The translations under genes were made by a program, and so were the position numbers. The notes below the pieces were generated by a model. The model was not told the DNA's origin. It saw only the letters and a program-made list of their open reading frames with translations, and ran no database searches. This document shows, in pieces, positions 52,347 to 62,335 of a stretch of DNA of 64,000 nt. Numbering within the stretch: position 1 is the stretch's first letter; each line of letters begins with the position of its first letter. This DNA comes from Mucilaginibacter aquariorum (GTDB lineage Bacteria; Bacteroidota; Bacteroidia; Sphingobacteriales; Sphingobacteriaceae): positions 56,754 to 120,753 of the forward strand of contig NZ_JANHOH010000013.1 of NCBI RefSeq assembly GCF_024498135.1, given 5' to 3'.

Positions 52347-52572
52347 TTTATACATTCATTTGCCTACTCTGTTCCGTTTTCGGCTTTCCCGGCCGCAATT
52401 AAACAATTGCTTAAAGACAAATTTCTATTTGTAAGCAACGCGTATCAACGCCCATAACACCTAAACTTTACTGTGTTTTAAACCATTAAATACCGTGAAA
52501 ACACGGGCTTCTTACAGATGCGGTGTCTATACCTTAGCATTCACAAAACCACTAAAGATTCCCGTTACAATT

Positions 52573-52956
52573 ATGAAAAAGCTACTATTTATTACCTTAT
52601 TACTGATAACCAGTTTATTTGCCTTTACCGGGTGCAGCAAGAAAAACGGCGATGGGTCTGATCCCGCTTCAATATCAAAAAGCAAGCTTGTTGGCAAGTG
52701 GCTGTACGTAAAGTTTGTAGAAGATGGCGATACAGAAACCTTTAGCAACGGCGAGTATTTTCAGCTAAATGAAAATGGCACAGCCTATGACAGTATAGAC
52801 GGCGATAACGCGAAATGGAGTTTATCCGGGAATAAAATAACCTTTATTGTTGATGGCGAACCCAATATTGCCACTGTAGAAAAGCTAACCAGCAGCGAAT
52901 TAATAATATCTACAAATGATGAAGGAGAGACTTCTACTGCGTATTTTAAAAAATAA
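52573..52956 (+). CDS. Lipocalin-like lipoprotein
   Basis: 127 residues from the ATG at 52573 (MKKLLFITLL); the longer frame to 52495 has no fitting start. Lipobox FAFTGCSKK (Cys about 19). LVGKWLYVKF and NGTAYDSIDGDNAKWSLSGNKITF are typical of lipocalin-like_5/DUF4923-type small lipoproteins in Bacteroidota. Ligand and role unknown. Divergent from the barrel gene. Confidence 0.75.
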   Translation: MKKLLFITLLLITSLFAFTGCSKKNGDGSDPASISKSKLVGKWLYVKFVEDGDTETFSNGEYFQLNENGTAYDSIDGDNAKWSLSGNKITFIVDGEPNIATVEKLTSSELIISTNDEGETSTAYFKK

Positions 52957-53069
52957 ACCAAATGAAATAGGTAAAAAATAAGGGGTAGCAATTTTTTGCT
53001 TGCCAGTATCTTAGTTTAAACTTAATTTACATCCTAAATATAAATCACTTAAACCTTAATCTTAAAACG

Positions 53070-53525
53070 ATGCTTACAAAAATTGCAGATGAACTTTCGC
53101 CGGATAAACAACTTAATGGCGACGAGGTAACAGTTGATCAAATCAAGGGGTTGTCTAAGAAATACTTTGACCAAACCTGGATAGAAGAAAAAGTGGGGCA
53201 GCTGAGAAGAATGAATTCTACTAATGGCAAGGACCCAGTAATGAATGACACCCGTACCATCACATTCAAAAAAAGCCGCATTGATCAATTTTTTGCGGCA
53301 AACCCAGGCTCAGACGATTTTGTAATTCATATTGGGTTGCACAATAAAGCTATTTATAATGCTAATCAGCCAAAAGAATACGAGGGCAAGGTAATGGTAG
53401 TGCTGGCACCTAAAGATGTTAACCTACTAACAAAGGGCGATGTAGTAATGATTGCAGGTATTAGCGGCGGTGGCCTTGATAATGGTAAACTTTGCCCTCC
53501 GGATTTAACCTGTGGCGTTTCTTAA
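53070..53525 (+). CDS. Hypothetical protein, 151 residues, Cys-bearing C terminus
   Basis: No signal peptide or membrane helix. N-terminal helices (MLTKIADELSPDKQLNGDEV), then RTITFKKSRIDQFFAANPGSDDFVIHIG, and a Gly-rich end, ISGGGLDNGKLCPPDLTCGVS, with two Cys seven residues apart. I do not recognise it. It lies one base before the 7TM gene and probably belongs to the sensor unit that follows, as input or output component; that is inference. Confidence 0.6.
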   Translation: MLTKIADELSPDKQLNGDEVTVDQIKGLSKKYFDQTWIEEKVGQLRRMNSTNGKDPVMNDTRTITFKKSRIDQFFAANPGSDDFVIHIGLHNKAIYNANQPKEYEGKVMVVLAPKDVNLLTKGDVVMIAGISGGGLDNGKLCPPDLTCGVS

Positions 53526-53526
53526 T

Positions 53527-54168
53527 ATGCTTTTATCTGCCTATTTGTTTTTCGAGCTGCTGGCTTTTATAACATCGGTTATAAAATATAAGGCACTTAA
53601 GCATACCAGGTACATTTACTTTATACCATACTTGTTTTTTATCCTGATCTATGAATTTGGGTCAATAAAAAACTGGTTCATAATTAAACAGAGTAATCTT
53701 TGGATAACTAATATTACTCTGTTTATTTTCTTCTTGTTCTACAGTGTTTTTATACACGGCTTAATTAAAACAGAGAGATTTAAGGTATGGATAAAACGTT
53801 TTATTGTTATATCTATACTTTTCTCTGGTATAAATATGGCATTTATACAAGGCTTTTGGAACTTAGATACCATTACCATTTTGCTGCAATTTGCCGTTCT
53901 TATAGCTATTACCTGCCTTTACTTTTATGAGCTGATGAACTATACAGACAAAGAGTTAAGGATTCTACGGCTTCCGGGTTTTTGGCTAAATACGGGGCTG
54001 TTGTTTTTTTGCCTTGGGCAGTTTTTATTTTACTCGTCCTTTGCTTACATGGCGTACAAAAAAAATTACGACTATTACGTTTTACACCTGGTGCTATCTA
54101 ATATCGCGAATGCCATTTTATATTCCTTTTTAACTATATCGTTTTTATGCATAAGGACGAAGAGCTAA
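53527..54168 (+). CDS. Seven-helix membrane protein, probable sensor component
   Basis: 213 residues from the ATG at 53527; a GTG at 53512 would overlap the previous gene. Seven hydrophobic helices (about 2-18, 30-45, 60-78, 92-110, 118-135, 155-172, 188-205) fill the protein. No catalytic motif. It overlaps the histidine kinase gene by 22 bases. I infer the membrane sensing half of a kinase that has only one helix itself. Confidence 0.7.
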   Translation: MLLSAYLFFELLAFITSVIKYKALKHTRYIYFIPYLFFILIYEFGSIKNWFIIKQSNLWITNITLFIFFLFYSVFIHGLIKTERFKVWIKRFIVISILFSGINMAFIQGFWNLDTITILLQFAVLIAITCLYFYELMNYTDKELRILRLPGFWLNTGLLFFCLGQFLFYSSFAYMAYKKNYDYYVLHLVLSNIANAILYSFLTISFLCIRTKS

Positions 54169-54968
54169 TAGTTTTAATAATTGCAGGCACAATTATGCTT
54201 TTATTATTAGGGATATTCATCATCAGTTTTTTGTTTTTTTATCAGAAAAAACATAATCAGAACGCGATAGATAAGGAGCATTTGCAAGTGCGGTTCCAGC
54301 AGGAGTTGCTGAAAACCCAGGTTGAAATGCAGGAGCAAACACTCAATCACATTAGTCGCGAGATCCACGACAACATTACCCAGGTGTTATCTTTTGTAAA
54401 ACTAAACCTGGCCATACCGGCGAAAGCCACACGCGAGCAAGCCGAACAAAAGATAAGCGAAAGCCGTAACCTGGTTGCACAGGTAATAAATGACCTGCGC
54501 GATCTGTCTAAAAGCCTTAGCTATGAGCATATCGTTCAGCTTGGCCTTGTAAAAACTATTGAAATAGAGGCCGGGCGGATAAATAAAAGCGGCATCATTG
54601 CTATTGAATTGGCCATAGGCGGCGATGCCCATAACCTGGGCGAACAGCGCGAACTGGTACTGTTCCGCATTTTCCAGGAAGCGCTTAATAATGCCCTTAA
54701 ACACTCGGGCGCAAAACAGTTAAAGATCAGTTTGGATTATTTTGATCATTTGTTTAATTTAACCATTCGTGACAACGGGGTGGGTTTCTTAGTTAATGCG
54801 CTGCCAGATGGTGGCTCGGGCTTAAGAAACATGGTGAACAGGGCTGCCTTAATTGGTGCCGTTGCTGTTATTGACAGCGCGCCAGGCAAGGGTTGTTGTA
54901 TTAAAATTGCTATAGACCCCCTTACACAAAACATAAATGCCAACGGAAACCACAATAGCCCTGGTTGA
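54147..54968 (+). CDS. Sensor histidine kinase (NarL/LytS-like HisKA_3)
   Basis: 273 residues. One membrane helix (8-31), then HisKA_3 with phosphoacceptor His74 in ISREIHDNITQ, and an ATPase domain with EALNNALKHSGAK (N box), DNGVGFL (G1) and GGSGLRNMVNR (G2). Input domain absent. Overlaps both neighbours (22 and 32 bases), so the three proteins are made together. It phosphorylates the response regulator encoded next. Confidence 0.92.
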   Translation: MHKDEELIVLIIAGTIMLLLLGIFIISFLFFYQKKHNQNAIDKEHLQVRFQQELLKTQVEMQEQTLNHISREIHDNITQVLSFVKLNLAIPAKATREQAEQKISESRNLVAQVINDLRDLSKSLSYEHIVQLGLVKTIEIEAGRINKSGIIAIELAIGGDAHNLGEQRELVLFRIFQEALNNALKHSGAKQLKISLDYFDHLFNLTIRDNGVGFLVNALPDGGSGLRNMVNRAALIGAVAVIDSAPGKGCCIKIAIDPLTQNINANGNHNSPG

Positions 54969-55575
54969 TGACCACCGCCTGTTTAGAAGCGGTATGGTAT
55001 CATTAATACACAGTTTTACCGGCTATAAAATTCTTTTTGAAGCAGGCAACGGTGAAGAGCTTACGCGTAAAATATCCCCCAAGTTTAAACCCGATATTAT
55101 TTTGCTGGATATAAATATGCCCGTTATGGACGGCATAAGCACAGCGCAATGGTTACGTAAAGCCTATCCAGAAATAAATATCATTATCCTATCGATGTTT
55201 GAAGATGCCGAGAAGGTACTTGCCATGGTTAAGATAGGGGTTAAAGGCTATCTGCTTAAAGACGCCGAACCACATGAATTTGAACAGGCACTAAAAAAAG
55301 TTACACAGGGCGAGATCTACTACCCCGAATTTGTTACTCGCCACCTGGTCCAAAATTTTAATAAACATGATGAACAGGTTAAACTGAATAGCCGCGAAAT
55401 TGAGTTTTTAAAACTGGCCGGTACCGAACTTACCTACAAAGAAATTGCCGATCAAATGTGCATCAGCGCCCGTACTGTTGACGGCTACCGCGACCAGCTT
55501 TTCGAAAAATTGCAGATAAAAAGCCGCGTAGGGCTTGTGCTTTATGCCATAAAAAATAATATGATAGAGTTGTGA
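54937..55575 (+). CDS. NarL/FixJ-family response regulator
   Basis: 212 residues. Receiver domain with DDH at 11-13, phosphoacceptor D58 (IILLDINMP) and Lys in GYLLKDAEP (about 108); C-terminal LuxR-type helix-turn-helix (LNSREIEFLKLAGTELTYKEIADQM, SARTVDGYRDQLFEKL). Partner of the kinase it overlaps. Target genes unknown; its own operon is a candidate. Confidence 0.93.
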   Translation: MPTETTIALVDDHRLFRSGMVSLIHSFTGYKILFEAGNGEELTRKISPKFKPDIILLDINMPVMDGISTAQWLRKAYPEINIIILSMFEDAEKVLAMVKIGVKGYLLKDAEPHEFEQALKKVTQGEIYYPEFVTRHLVQNFNKHDEQVKLNSREIEFLKLAGTELTYKEIADQMCISARTVDGYRDQLFEKLQIKSRVGLVLYAIKNNMIEL

Positions 55576-55604
55576 TTTGCTAAAATAATTAGCAAATTTG
55601 TTCT

Positions 55605-56675
55605 ATGTCACACGAAGAAAACCCCGAGTTTTTTAAGGGACGCGGCGCACAGGTAAACACCCACAACAAGTTCCTTAAAAATAAGTATGTATTAGAGCAT
55701 ATTGAAGGCTTAGATGAGCAATTGCTGGAAAACACGCATACGCAGCTTTTTGAAGAGAACCCCAAAAAGATAGTAAGCGAATCTAACAGCCCCGATCTAA
55801 GCCATATGTTCTCTATTAACCCCTACCAGGGATGCGAGCATGGTTGTATATATTGTTATGCGCGCAACAGCCACGAGTATTATGGCTTTAGCGCCGGGCT
55901 TGATTTTGAGCGCAAGATCATAGTGAAACGTAACGCGCCCGAACTGCTCGAAAAGTATTTTAACAAAAAAGGTTACGAGCCTGTCCCTATTGTGCTATCG
56001 GGCAATACGGATTGCTATCAGCCTATTGAGCGTAAACTGAAAATTACCCGTGGGCTTTTAGAAGTTTTTCTGAAATACCGCAACCCGGTAAGCATTATCA
56101 CCAAAAATAATGTGGTGCTGCGCGATATAGATATTTTAAGCGAAATGGCCGGCATGAACCTGGCGCATGTAAACATATCTATCACCTCTTTAAATGAATC
56201 GCTTCGCCAAAAACTGGAGCCACGTACGGTAACGGGTATGGGCCGGTTGGCCGTTATTCAGAAACTTTCGGAGAAGGGCATACCCTGCAGGGTAATGGTA
56301 GCGCCTATCATCCCCGGCTTAAATAGTAGCGAGATCCCCGATATTATAAAAGCCGCGGCTGATAGGGGGGCGCTATCTGCAGGGTTCACCATTGTTAGGC
56401 TCAATGGCTCCATTGCCGATATCTTTACAGATTGGGTACACAAGGCTTTCCCTGAGCGTGCCGATAAAGTGCTGAACATGATCAAGGCTTGCCACAACGG
56501 GCAGTTAAACGACAGCGATTTTGGCCGCCGCATGAGCGGCGACGGGCATGTTGCGCAATCAATACATCAGTTATACCGCATGGCTTGTGTTCGTTTCCTG
56601 TCTGGCCGCGAAATGCCACCGTATGATCTCACTTTGTTTACACCAAAGGGCGGAAAGCAAACCAGTATGTTTTAG
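55605..56675 (+). CDS. PA0069-family radical SAM protein
   Basis: 356 residues. The cluster-binding motif CEHGCIYC (about 77-84) in NPYQGCEHGCIYCYARN is the SplB/PA0069-type variant. VLSGNTDCYQPIERKLKITR and VMVAPIIPGLNSSEIP are also typical of this family. It cleaves SAM reductively with a [4Fe-4S] cluster; the reaction is unknown. Monocistronic or with tag (48 bases apart). Confidence 0.88.
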   Translation: MSHEENPEFFKGRGAQVNTHNKFLKNKYVLEHIEGLDEQLLENTHTQLFEENPKKIVSESNSPDLSHMFSINPYQGCEHGCIYCYARNSHEYYGFSAGLDFERKIIVKRNAPELLEKYFNKKGYEPVPIVLSGNTDCYQPIERKLKITRGLLEVFLKYRNPVSIITKNNVVLRDIDILSEMAGMNLAHVNISITSLNESLRQKLEPRTVTGMGRLAVIQKLSEKGIPCRVMVAPIIPGLNSSEIPDIIKAAADRGALSAGFTIVRLNGSIADIFTDWVHKAFPERADKVLNMIKACHNGQLNDSDFGRRMSGDGHVAQSIHQLYRMACVRFLSGREMPPYDLTLFTPKGGKQTSMF

Positions 56676-56723
56676 CGCCGTCTTTACTATTAACTGAATA
56701 ACAGAAGTTTAATATATTTACCT

Positions 56724-57278
56724 ATGCCAACAAAACAAATAACCCGCTGCGGCTGGTGTGGTACCGACCCGCTTTACATGAAATATCACGATGAAGAATG
56801 GGGGAAGGTAACACATGATGACCAAGTACTGTTCGAGTTTTTAACGCTTGAATCGGCACAAGCCGGCTTAAGCTGGATAACTATTTTGCGCAGGCGCGAT
56901 AATTACCGCAAGGCATTCGCCAATTTTGATGTAGAGAAAGTGGCTAAGTTTACCGAAAAGGATCAGGAACGGTTACTACAGGACGAGGGCATTATCCGTA
57001 ACCGCTTAAAAATAAACGCGGCTATAAACAATGCCAAACTGTTTATCGAAGTGCAGAAGGAGTTCGGCTCGTTCAATAATTACCTGTACAGCTTTATGCC
57101 CGATAATAAACCCATCATCACCTATACCGGGCCACACGTAAGCACACCGGAGTCTGACGCGATAAGTAAGGACATGAAAAAGCGCGGCTTTAAATTCTTC
57201 GGCACCACTATTTGCTATGCCCACATGCAGGCAACAGGCATGGTTAACGATCATATCCCGGAGTGTAGTTTTAGATGA
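56724..57278 (+). CDS. tag: DNA-3-methyladenine glycosylase I
   Basis: 184 residues. Removes 3-methyladenine from DNA. RCGWCGTDPLYMKYHDEEWG (about 8-27) and the His in CYAHMQATGMVNDHIPEC (about 165-182) hold the zinc ligands; LESAQAGLSWITIL is the catalytic-helix signature. Follows the radical SAM gene in the same direction and precedes polA, giving a small repair neighbourhood. Confidence 0.94.
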   Translation: MPTKQITRCGWCGTDPLYMKYHDEEWGKVTHDDQVLFEFLTLESAQAGLSWITILRRRDNYRKAFANFDVEKVAKFTEKDQERLLQDEGIIRNRLKINAAINNAKLFIEVQKEFGSFNNYLYSFMPDNKPIITYTGPHVSTPESDAISKDMKKRGFKFFGTTICYAHMQATGMVNDHIPECSFR

Positions 57279-57380
57279 TAAAAAGCGCTGCCTATGCGAT
57301 TCCTTCCTTGGGGAAGGAGGAGGTAGGGGTTAATTAAGCGCGGCAAACCCTCCCTGCCCTCCCGGGTAAGGAATTACAAA

Positions 57381-57416
57381 TTTGATGCGGATAGACTAAC
57401 ATAAATCGTATTTTTG
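57381..57416 (+). promoter_or_regulatory. Promoter of polA
   Basis: TTTG (57381-57384), 24 bases, TATTTTTG (57409-57416), 35 bases before the polA ATG. The spacing is a little long. Confidence 0.5.
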
Positions 57417-57451
57417 AAATCATACACCAATCGGTGTGATCATAAAATAAT

Positions 57452-60262
57452 ATGAAGAAGCTTTTTCTATTGGATGGTATGGCCCTGATATACCGGGCAC
57501 ATTTTGCTTTAAGCAAAAACCCGCGTTTTACCTCGGCGGGCTTAAATACTTCGGCTGTTATGGGTTTTACAAATACCCTGCTCGAGGTTCTGCGTAAAGA
57601 GAAACCTACACACATGGCCGTGGTTTTTGATACCGATGCCCCAACAGAACGCCATACCGAATATGAAAAATACAAGGCGCATCGCGAGACAATGCCCGAA
57701 GATTTGAGCAAAGCTTTGCCTTATATATTTAAAGTAGTACTGGGTTTTAACATCCCGCTTATTACATCTGACGGTTACGAAGCCGATGATATCATTGGCA
57801 CACTTGCCAAAAAAGCCGAACAAAAAGGTTACCAGGTTTACTGTATGACACCCGATAAGGATTTTGCGCAGCTGGTATCAGAAAATATCCGCATTTACAA
57901 GCCCGCCCGCATGGGTAACGGGATGGAGATATTGGGTGTAAAAGAAGTGCTGGAGAAATGGGAAATTGAGCGCCCCGAACAGGTGATTGATATCCTTGGC
58001 CTTTGGGGCGATGCCGTTGATGGCATCCCCGGCATCCCCGGTGTTGGCGAAAAAACAGCCAAAACATTAATTAAACAATACGGATCTGTAGAAGAGATCA
58101 TAGCACACAGTCACGAGCTAAAAGGTAAGCTGCGCGAAAACGTAGAGCAATATGCTGAACAGGGCTTGTTGTCGAAACGACTGGCAACTATCAATCTAAA
58201 CTCGCCGGTTGAACTGGATGAGGCCGGACTGGAAATGTGCGCACCAAGCAAAGACCTGCTGGAGCCACTATTTGCCGAACTGGAATTTAGAACACTGGGC
58301 CGCCGTGTATTTGGCGATGATTTTAGCATCACCGAAACCCGCGCCGTATCGGTACAAACCGATCTGTTTGGCAACCCGGTTGCCGATGGCCGTACAACAC
58401 TCGAAGTTGATGTACAGGATATTTACGAAGCGCCAACGCCGGTAGACATCAAGAATATTAACACCATTGAGCACGAATACATTTTGGCCGATACTTTTGA
58501 GAAACGTGCCGAACTAATCAATATCCTAAAGCAACAAAAAAGCTTTTGTTTTGATACCGAAACCACCGGTACAGACGCCAATCAATGCGAGCTGGTAGGC
58601 CTATCATTCGCGGTGAAGCATTACCAGGCCTGGTATGTACCAGTACCTGTTGATGAGCAGGAAATTATAAAGATTGTAGCCGAGTTTAAACCGGTATTTG
58701 AAGACCCCAATATTGGCAAAATAGGGCAGAACCTGAAGTTTGATATATTGATGCTGAAATGGTACGATGTGGAAATGAAGGGCGACTTGTTTGATACCAT
58801 GATGGCTCATTACGTTATTGACCCAGATACCCGCCATAATATGGATATCCTGTCAGAAAATTACCTGCAATACAAGCCCGTTTCTATCACCGAGCTTATT
58901 GGCCCTAAAGGCAAAAACCAGGGCAATATGCGTGATGTAGAGATAGAAAAAATAAAAGACTACGCCGCCGAGGATGCTGATGTTACCCTGCAGCTAAAAA
59001 CTGTTTTCGAGCCTAAGATAAAAGAAGTAGAGGCCGAAAATCTGTTACATAATATTGAGAATCCGCTAATATATGTGCTGGCCGATATCGAGCATGAAGG
59101 TGTACGTATTGACCACGAAACATTAAAGGAGTTCTCGAAACTACTGGAAACGGATATTGCCGTACTGGAAAAAACCGTATTTGAAAAAGCAGGCGTGCGG
59201 TTCAACATCGCATCGCCAAAACAACTGGGCGAGGTATTGTTCGAAAAATTAATGCTGGACCCGAAAGCCAAAAAGACCAAAACAGGCCAGTACCAAACCG
59301 GTGAAGATGTACTGTTATCCCTTGCCGCGAAAAGTGATATTGTGAGGGATATACTGGATTTTCGCCAGTTGCAAAAGCTAAAATCTACTTATGTGGATGC
59401 ATTGCCTACGATGGTGAACGCTAAAACCGGCCGCATACATACCAGTTACAACCAGGCAGTAGCAGCTACGGGCAGGTTAAGTTCTAATAACCCAAACCTG
59501 CAAAACATCCCTATCCGTACCGAGCGGGGCCGAGAAGTAAGGAAAGCATTTATCCCGCGCGATGAAAACCACAGCATTGTATCTGCCGATTATTCGCAAA
59601 TAGAGCTGCGCATAATCGCCGAGATAAGTAAAGACCCCAACATGCGCCAGGCCTTTATCGATAATATCGATATTCACACAGCTACCGCAGCTAAAGTGTA
59701 TGGTGTAGGTATTGACGAGGTAGATACCACACAACGCCGTAATGCCAAAGCGGTAAACTTTGGTATTATTTATGGGCAGTCGGCATTTGGTTTATCACAA
59801 AATTTGGGCATCCCGCGTAAAGAGGCTGCCGAGATCATAGAGAATTACTTTGCCCAATACCCGGGCATCAAACAATACATGGCCGACACGATGAACTTTG
59901 CCCGTGAGAACGGTTACGTATGCACCCTTATGGGGCGTCGCCGTTATCTACGTGATATCAACTCTGCCAACCAAACAGTACGCGGTTTTGCCGAACGAAA
60001 TGCCATCAACGCACCAATACAAGGCTCGGCGGCGGATATGATCAAGATTGCTATGATCAACATTCACCGAGAGTTTAAAGCTCTTAAGCTTGATGCCCGC
60101 ATGACCATGCAGGTACATGATGAGTTGGTTTTTGATGTGCCCAACCACGAGATAGAGATCGTAAAACCTATTATCCTGGAAAAAATGAAGAATGCCATTA
60201 AAACCGAAGTACCTATAATGGTAGAGATAGGTACAGGGTTGAACTGGTTGGAAGCGCATTAA
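57452..60262 (+). CDS. polA: DNA polymerase I
   Basis: 936 residues. N-terminal 5'-nuclease domain (about 1-300; DGMALIYRAHFAL, YEADDIIGTL, GDAVDGIPGIPGVG), a 3'-5' exonuclease domain with intact residues (FDTETTG about 365, NLKFDILML, AAEDADVTLQL), and the polymerase domain (DYSQIELR about 712, RRNAKAVNFGIIYGQS about 763, QVHDELVFD about 889). Proofreading therefore looks active. It fills gaps after RNA primer removal and excision repair. Confidence 0.97.
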   Translation: MKKLFLLDGMALIYRAHFALSKNPRFTSAGLNTSAVMGFTNTLLEVLRKEKPTHMAVVFDTDAPTERHTEYEKYKAHRETMPEDLSKALPYIFKVVLGFNIPLITSDGYEADDIIGTLAKKAEQKGYQVYCMTPDKDFAQLVSENIRIYKPARMGNGMEILGVKEVLEKWEIERPEQVIDILGLWGDAVDGIPGIPGVGEKTAKTLIKQYGSVEEIIAHSHELKGKLRENVEQYAEQGLLSKRLATINLNSPVELDEAGLEMCAPSKDLLEPLFAELEFRTLGRRVFGDDFSITETRAVSVQTDLFGNPVADGRTTLEVDVQDIYEAPTPVDIKNINTIEHEYILADTFEKRAELINILKQQKSFCFDTETTGTDANQCELVGLSFAVKHYQAWYVPVPVDEQEIIKIVAEFKPVFEDPNIGKIGQNLKFDILMLKWYDVEMKGDLFDTMMAHYVIDPDTRHNMDILSENYLQYKPVSITELIGPKGKNQGNMRDVEIEKIKDYAAEDADVTLQLKTVFEPKIKEVEAENLLHNIENPLIYVLADIEHEGVRIDHETLKEFSKLLETDIAVLEKTVFEKAGVRFNIASPKQLGEVLFEKLMLDPKAKKTKTGQYQTGEDVLLSLAAKSDIVRDILDFRQLQKLKSTYVDALPTMVNAKTGRIHTSYNQAVAATGRLSSNNPNLQNIPIRTERGREVRKAFIPRDENHSIVSADYSQIELRIIAEISKDPNMRQAFIDNIDIHTATAAKVYGVGIDEVDTTQRRNAKAVNFGIIYGQSAFGLSQNLGIPRKEAAEIIENYFAQYPGIKQYMADTMNFARENGYVCTLMGRRRYLRDINSANQTVRGFAERNAINAPIQGSAADMIKIAMINIHREFKALKLDARMTMQVHDELVFDVPNHEIEIVKPIILEKMKNAIKTEVPIMVEIGTGLNWLEAH

Positions 60263-60456
60263 GTATAATTAGGTATGTCAGTCTGAGTTATAAAATCCCG
60301 TGGCCTTTGAAGGTACCATGATATATCTTTGAGGAGCCATTCAGTGGTGACCTGTATTATAGTGCTTGCGCCGAGTTTGGATTTAATGGTGACGTTATTT
60401 TGTCAGCACCTTATTTTCAATAGCCCTTATTATCAGTTATTTGTGAGTTAACGATG

Positions 60457-60482
60457 GTGTTCACGGCCGTGAACGTGAACAC
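60457..60482. repeat. GTTCACGGCCGTGAAC palindrome
   Basis: A perfect 16-base palindrome (60459-60474), with longer arms GTGTTCAC (60457-60464) and GTGAACAC (60475-60482). Related to the nested inverted repeat at 33673-33706. Confidence 0.6.
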
Positions 60483-60674
60483 TTCTCACACCATTTAATA
60501 ACAATTGTCATGGTAGCTTGTCGAAAACTTATGCGTTATGCATGATCGTTAATGATTGGACAAGCTCACAATTGTAGTTAAAGCACGGTTTTTTGGCTAA
60601 AGCCGGATTTGCATGTTTTACATCCGTCCCATAAATGGGGCGGCAATGAATGCACCAGCATCTTTCCGTCATTG

Positions 60675-60725
60675 CCGTTGGCTTCAGCCAACGGAATAGT
60701 AGGGGCGCATTGGGCTTTAGCCCAA
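60675..60725. repeat. Two adjacent hairpins, CCGTTGGCT and TTGGGCT types
   Basis: CCGTTGGCT-TC-AGCCAACGG (60675-60694), perfect, then TTGGGCT-TT-AGCCCAA (60710-60725). The first is related to 13513-13532. REP-like intergenic elements. Confidence 0.6.
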
Positions 60726-60860
60726 GCCCACCTCCAAACATCATTAACAATTTCACAAAAACCCCTACTCCCTAATTCTCATTTATGCTGATATTGTAAT
60801 TATTGCGCTTTTTTAATTAAATAATATCACTTTTTTAAACACATTTTTCCAATTATGTGT

Positions 60861-60892
60861 TTGTTCATTTGGGGAAATGTTTAGTACCTTAA
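60861..60892 (+). promoter_or_regulatory. Promoter of glgA-glgC
   Basis: TTG (60861-60863), 21 bases, TACCTTAA (60885-60892), close to TAnnTTTG and correctly spaced, 18 bases before the glgA ATG. Confidence 0.5.
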
Positions 60893-60910
60893 ACCATTAT
60901 ATAATCCTGA

Positions 60911-62335
60911 ATGAGAATTTTTCACCTGAGTGCCGAGTGTTACCCTGTTGCTAAAGTTGGGGGCCTTGCCGATGTGGTTGGCGCGCTGCCCAAATATCAG
61001 AATTTGGCAGGGTTGCAGGCCGCTGTTGTTATGCCTTATTACAATCGTAAGTTTGTACACGAGAACGCGTTTGATATTGTTTTTCAGGGCACTACATTAT
61101 TAGGCACACGCAGGATCTATTTTGAGATTTTAAAAGAACAAACCGATACGTTGGGCTTTGAGCTATACCTGGTAAAAATACCGGGCCTGCTGGATAGGGA
61201 AAATGTTTATAGCTACCCGGACGAAAAAGAACAGTTTATTGCCTTCCAGATAGCGTTTTTGGATTGGATAAACTGGAGCGGCCAAACGCCCGACCTGATC
61301 CACTGCCACGACCATCACTCGGGCCTGGTGCCGTTTATGATGTACCACTCGGCATTATACCGCAGGCTGGCGCATATCCCAACCATATTTACTATCCATA
61401 ACGGCCAGTACCACGGCGCTTTTGGTTGGGAAAAATTAAACTACCTGCCCGAAATCGACTTTTATAAAACAGGCCTGCTGGACTGGAACGGGGCAATTAA
61501 CCCGCTGGCTTCGGCGGTGAAATGCTGTTGGCGGTTTACCACTGTATCGCCAAGTTATTTGCAGGAATTAAGCATAAGCTCTAACGGGCTGGAATATCTG
61601 TTCTATGTAGAACGGGATAAAGGTACGGGCATTATCAACGGCATTGATACCGAGGTATGGAACCCCGAAACTGACCCTATGCTACCCGAGCACTTTAACC
61701 CCACAACGGTTACAAAAGGCAAACAAAAAAATAAAGAGATATTATGCGAACGCTTCGGCTTATCAGTCGATAAACCATTGATAGCCTTTATTGGCCGTTT
61801 AGTTAGCGAAAAAGGTTCGGATGTGTTGCCTGCCGCTATCGAAAGAAGCATAAAAGAGCATGGCGATAATGTTAACTTTTTAATACTCGGTGCCGGGGAT
61901 AGTGCTACAGAATTATCCTTAAGCCTGCTAAAACAATTGCACCCTCAAAACTGCAACGTATTCATTGGTTATGACGAATCATTGGCGCACCTTATTTATG
62001 CCGGGGTCGATTTCCTGCTGATGCCATCGCGCGTGGAGCCTTGTGGGCTAAACCAGATGTACGCCATGCGTTATGGTACAATGCCTATGGTAAGAAGCAC
62101 AGGCGGTTTAAAAGACACCGTGATTGATTTTGGTGAGGAAGGCGGTTATGGCATACGCTTTGCCAACGTAAGTGTTGATGATATTTGCGTATCGGTTACC
62201 CGGGCGGCTGTGCTGTATAAAGATAGCCGGAAAATACAAACACTGCGCAAACGCATGATGGCCCTTGATTTTTCGTGGGACAGGTCGGCCAAAGAATATA
62301 TGAATTTATATGAAAGTTTAATTCCTAAGATATGA
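60911..62335 (+). CDS. glgA: Glycogen synthase (ADP-glucose type)
   Basis: 474 residues, GT5 family. KVGGLADVVGALP (15-27) binds ADP-glucose; C-terminal VEPCGLNQMYAMRYGTMPMVRSTGGLKDTV (about 377-406) is the catalytic-loop region, with the Glu of RVEPCGLNQ. It extends alpha-1,4-glucan from ADP-glucose. The ATGA overlap with glgC joins substrate supply and polymerisation in one unit. Confidence 0.94.
   Translation: MRIFHLSAECYPVAKVGGLADVVGALPKYQNLAGLQAAVVMPYYNRKFVHENAFDIVFQGTTLLGTRRIYFEILKEQTDTLGFELYLVKIPGLLDRENVYSYPDEKEQFIAFQIAFLDWINWSGQTPDLIHCHDHHSGLVPFMMYHSALYRRLAHIPTIFTIHNGQYHGAFGWEKLNYLPEIDFYKTGLLDWNGAINPLASAVKCCWRFTTVSPSYLQELSISSNGLEYLFYVERDKGTGIINGIDTEVWNPETDPMLPEHFNPTTVTKGKQKNKEILCERFGLSVDKPLIAFIGRLVSEKGSDVLPAAIERSIKEHGDNVNFLILGAGDSATELSLSLLKQLHPQNCNVFIGYDESLAHLIYAGVDFLLMPSRVEPCGLNQMYAMRYGTMPMVRSTGGLKDTVIDFGEEGGYGIRFANVSVDDICVSVTRAAVLYKDSRKIQTLRKRMMALDFSWDRSAKEYMNLYESLIPKI

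Larger units (their letters stand above)
60263..60860. other. Non-coding region with palindromes and repeat hairpins
   Basis: A gene-free gap of 648 bases up to glgA. It holds the GTTCAC palindrome (60457-60482), GGCTAAAGCC near 60587, and hairpins at 60675-60725. I see no tRNA, and short frames across it have no gene character. Confidence 0.5.

Noticed and set aside
53070..53525. RiPP-type precursor with GG leader and Cys core
   Set aside because: At 151 residues it is long for a precursor, the core would be short, and no modification or export enzyme is nearby.
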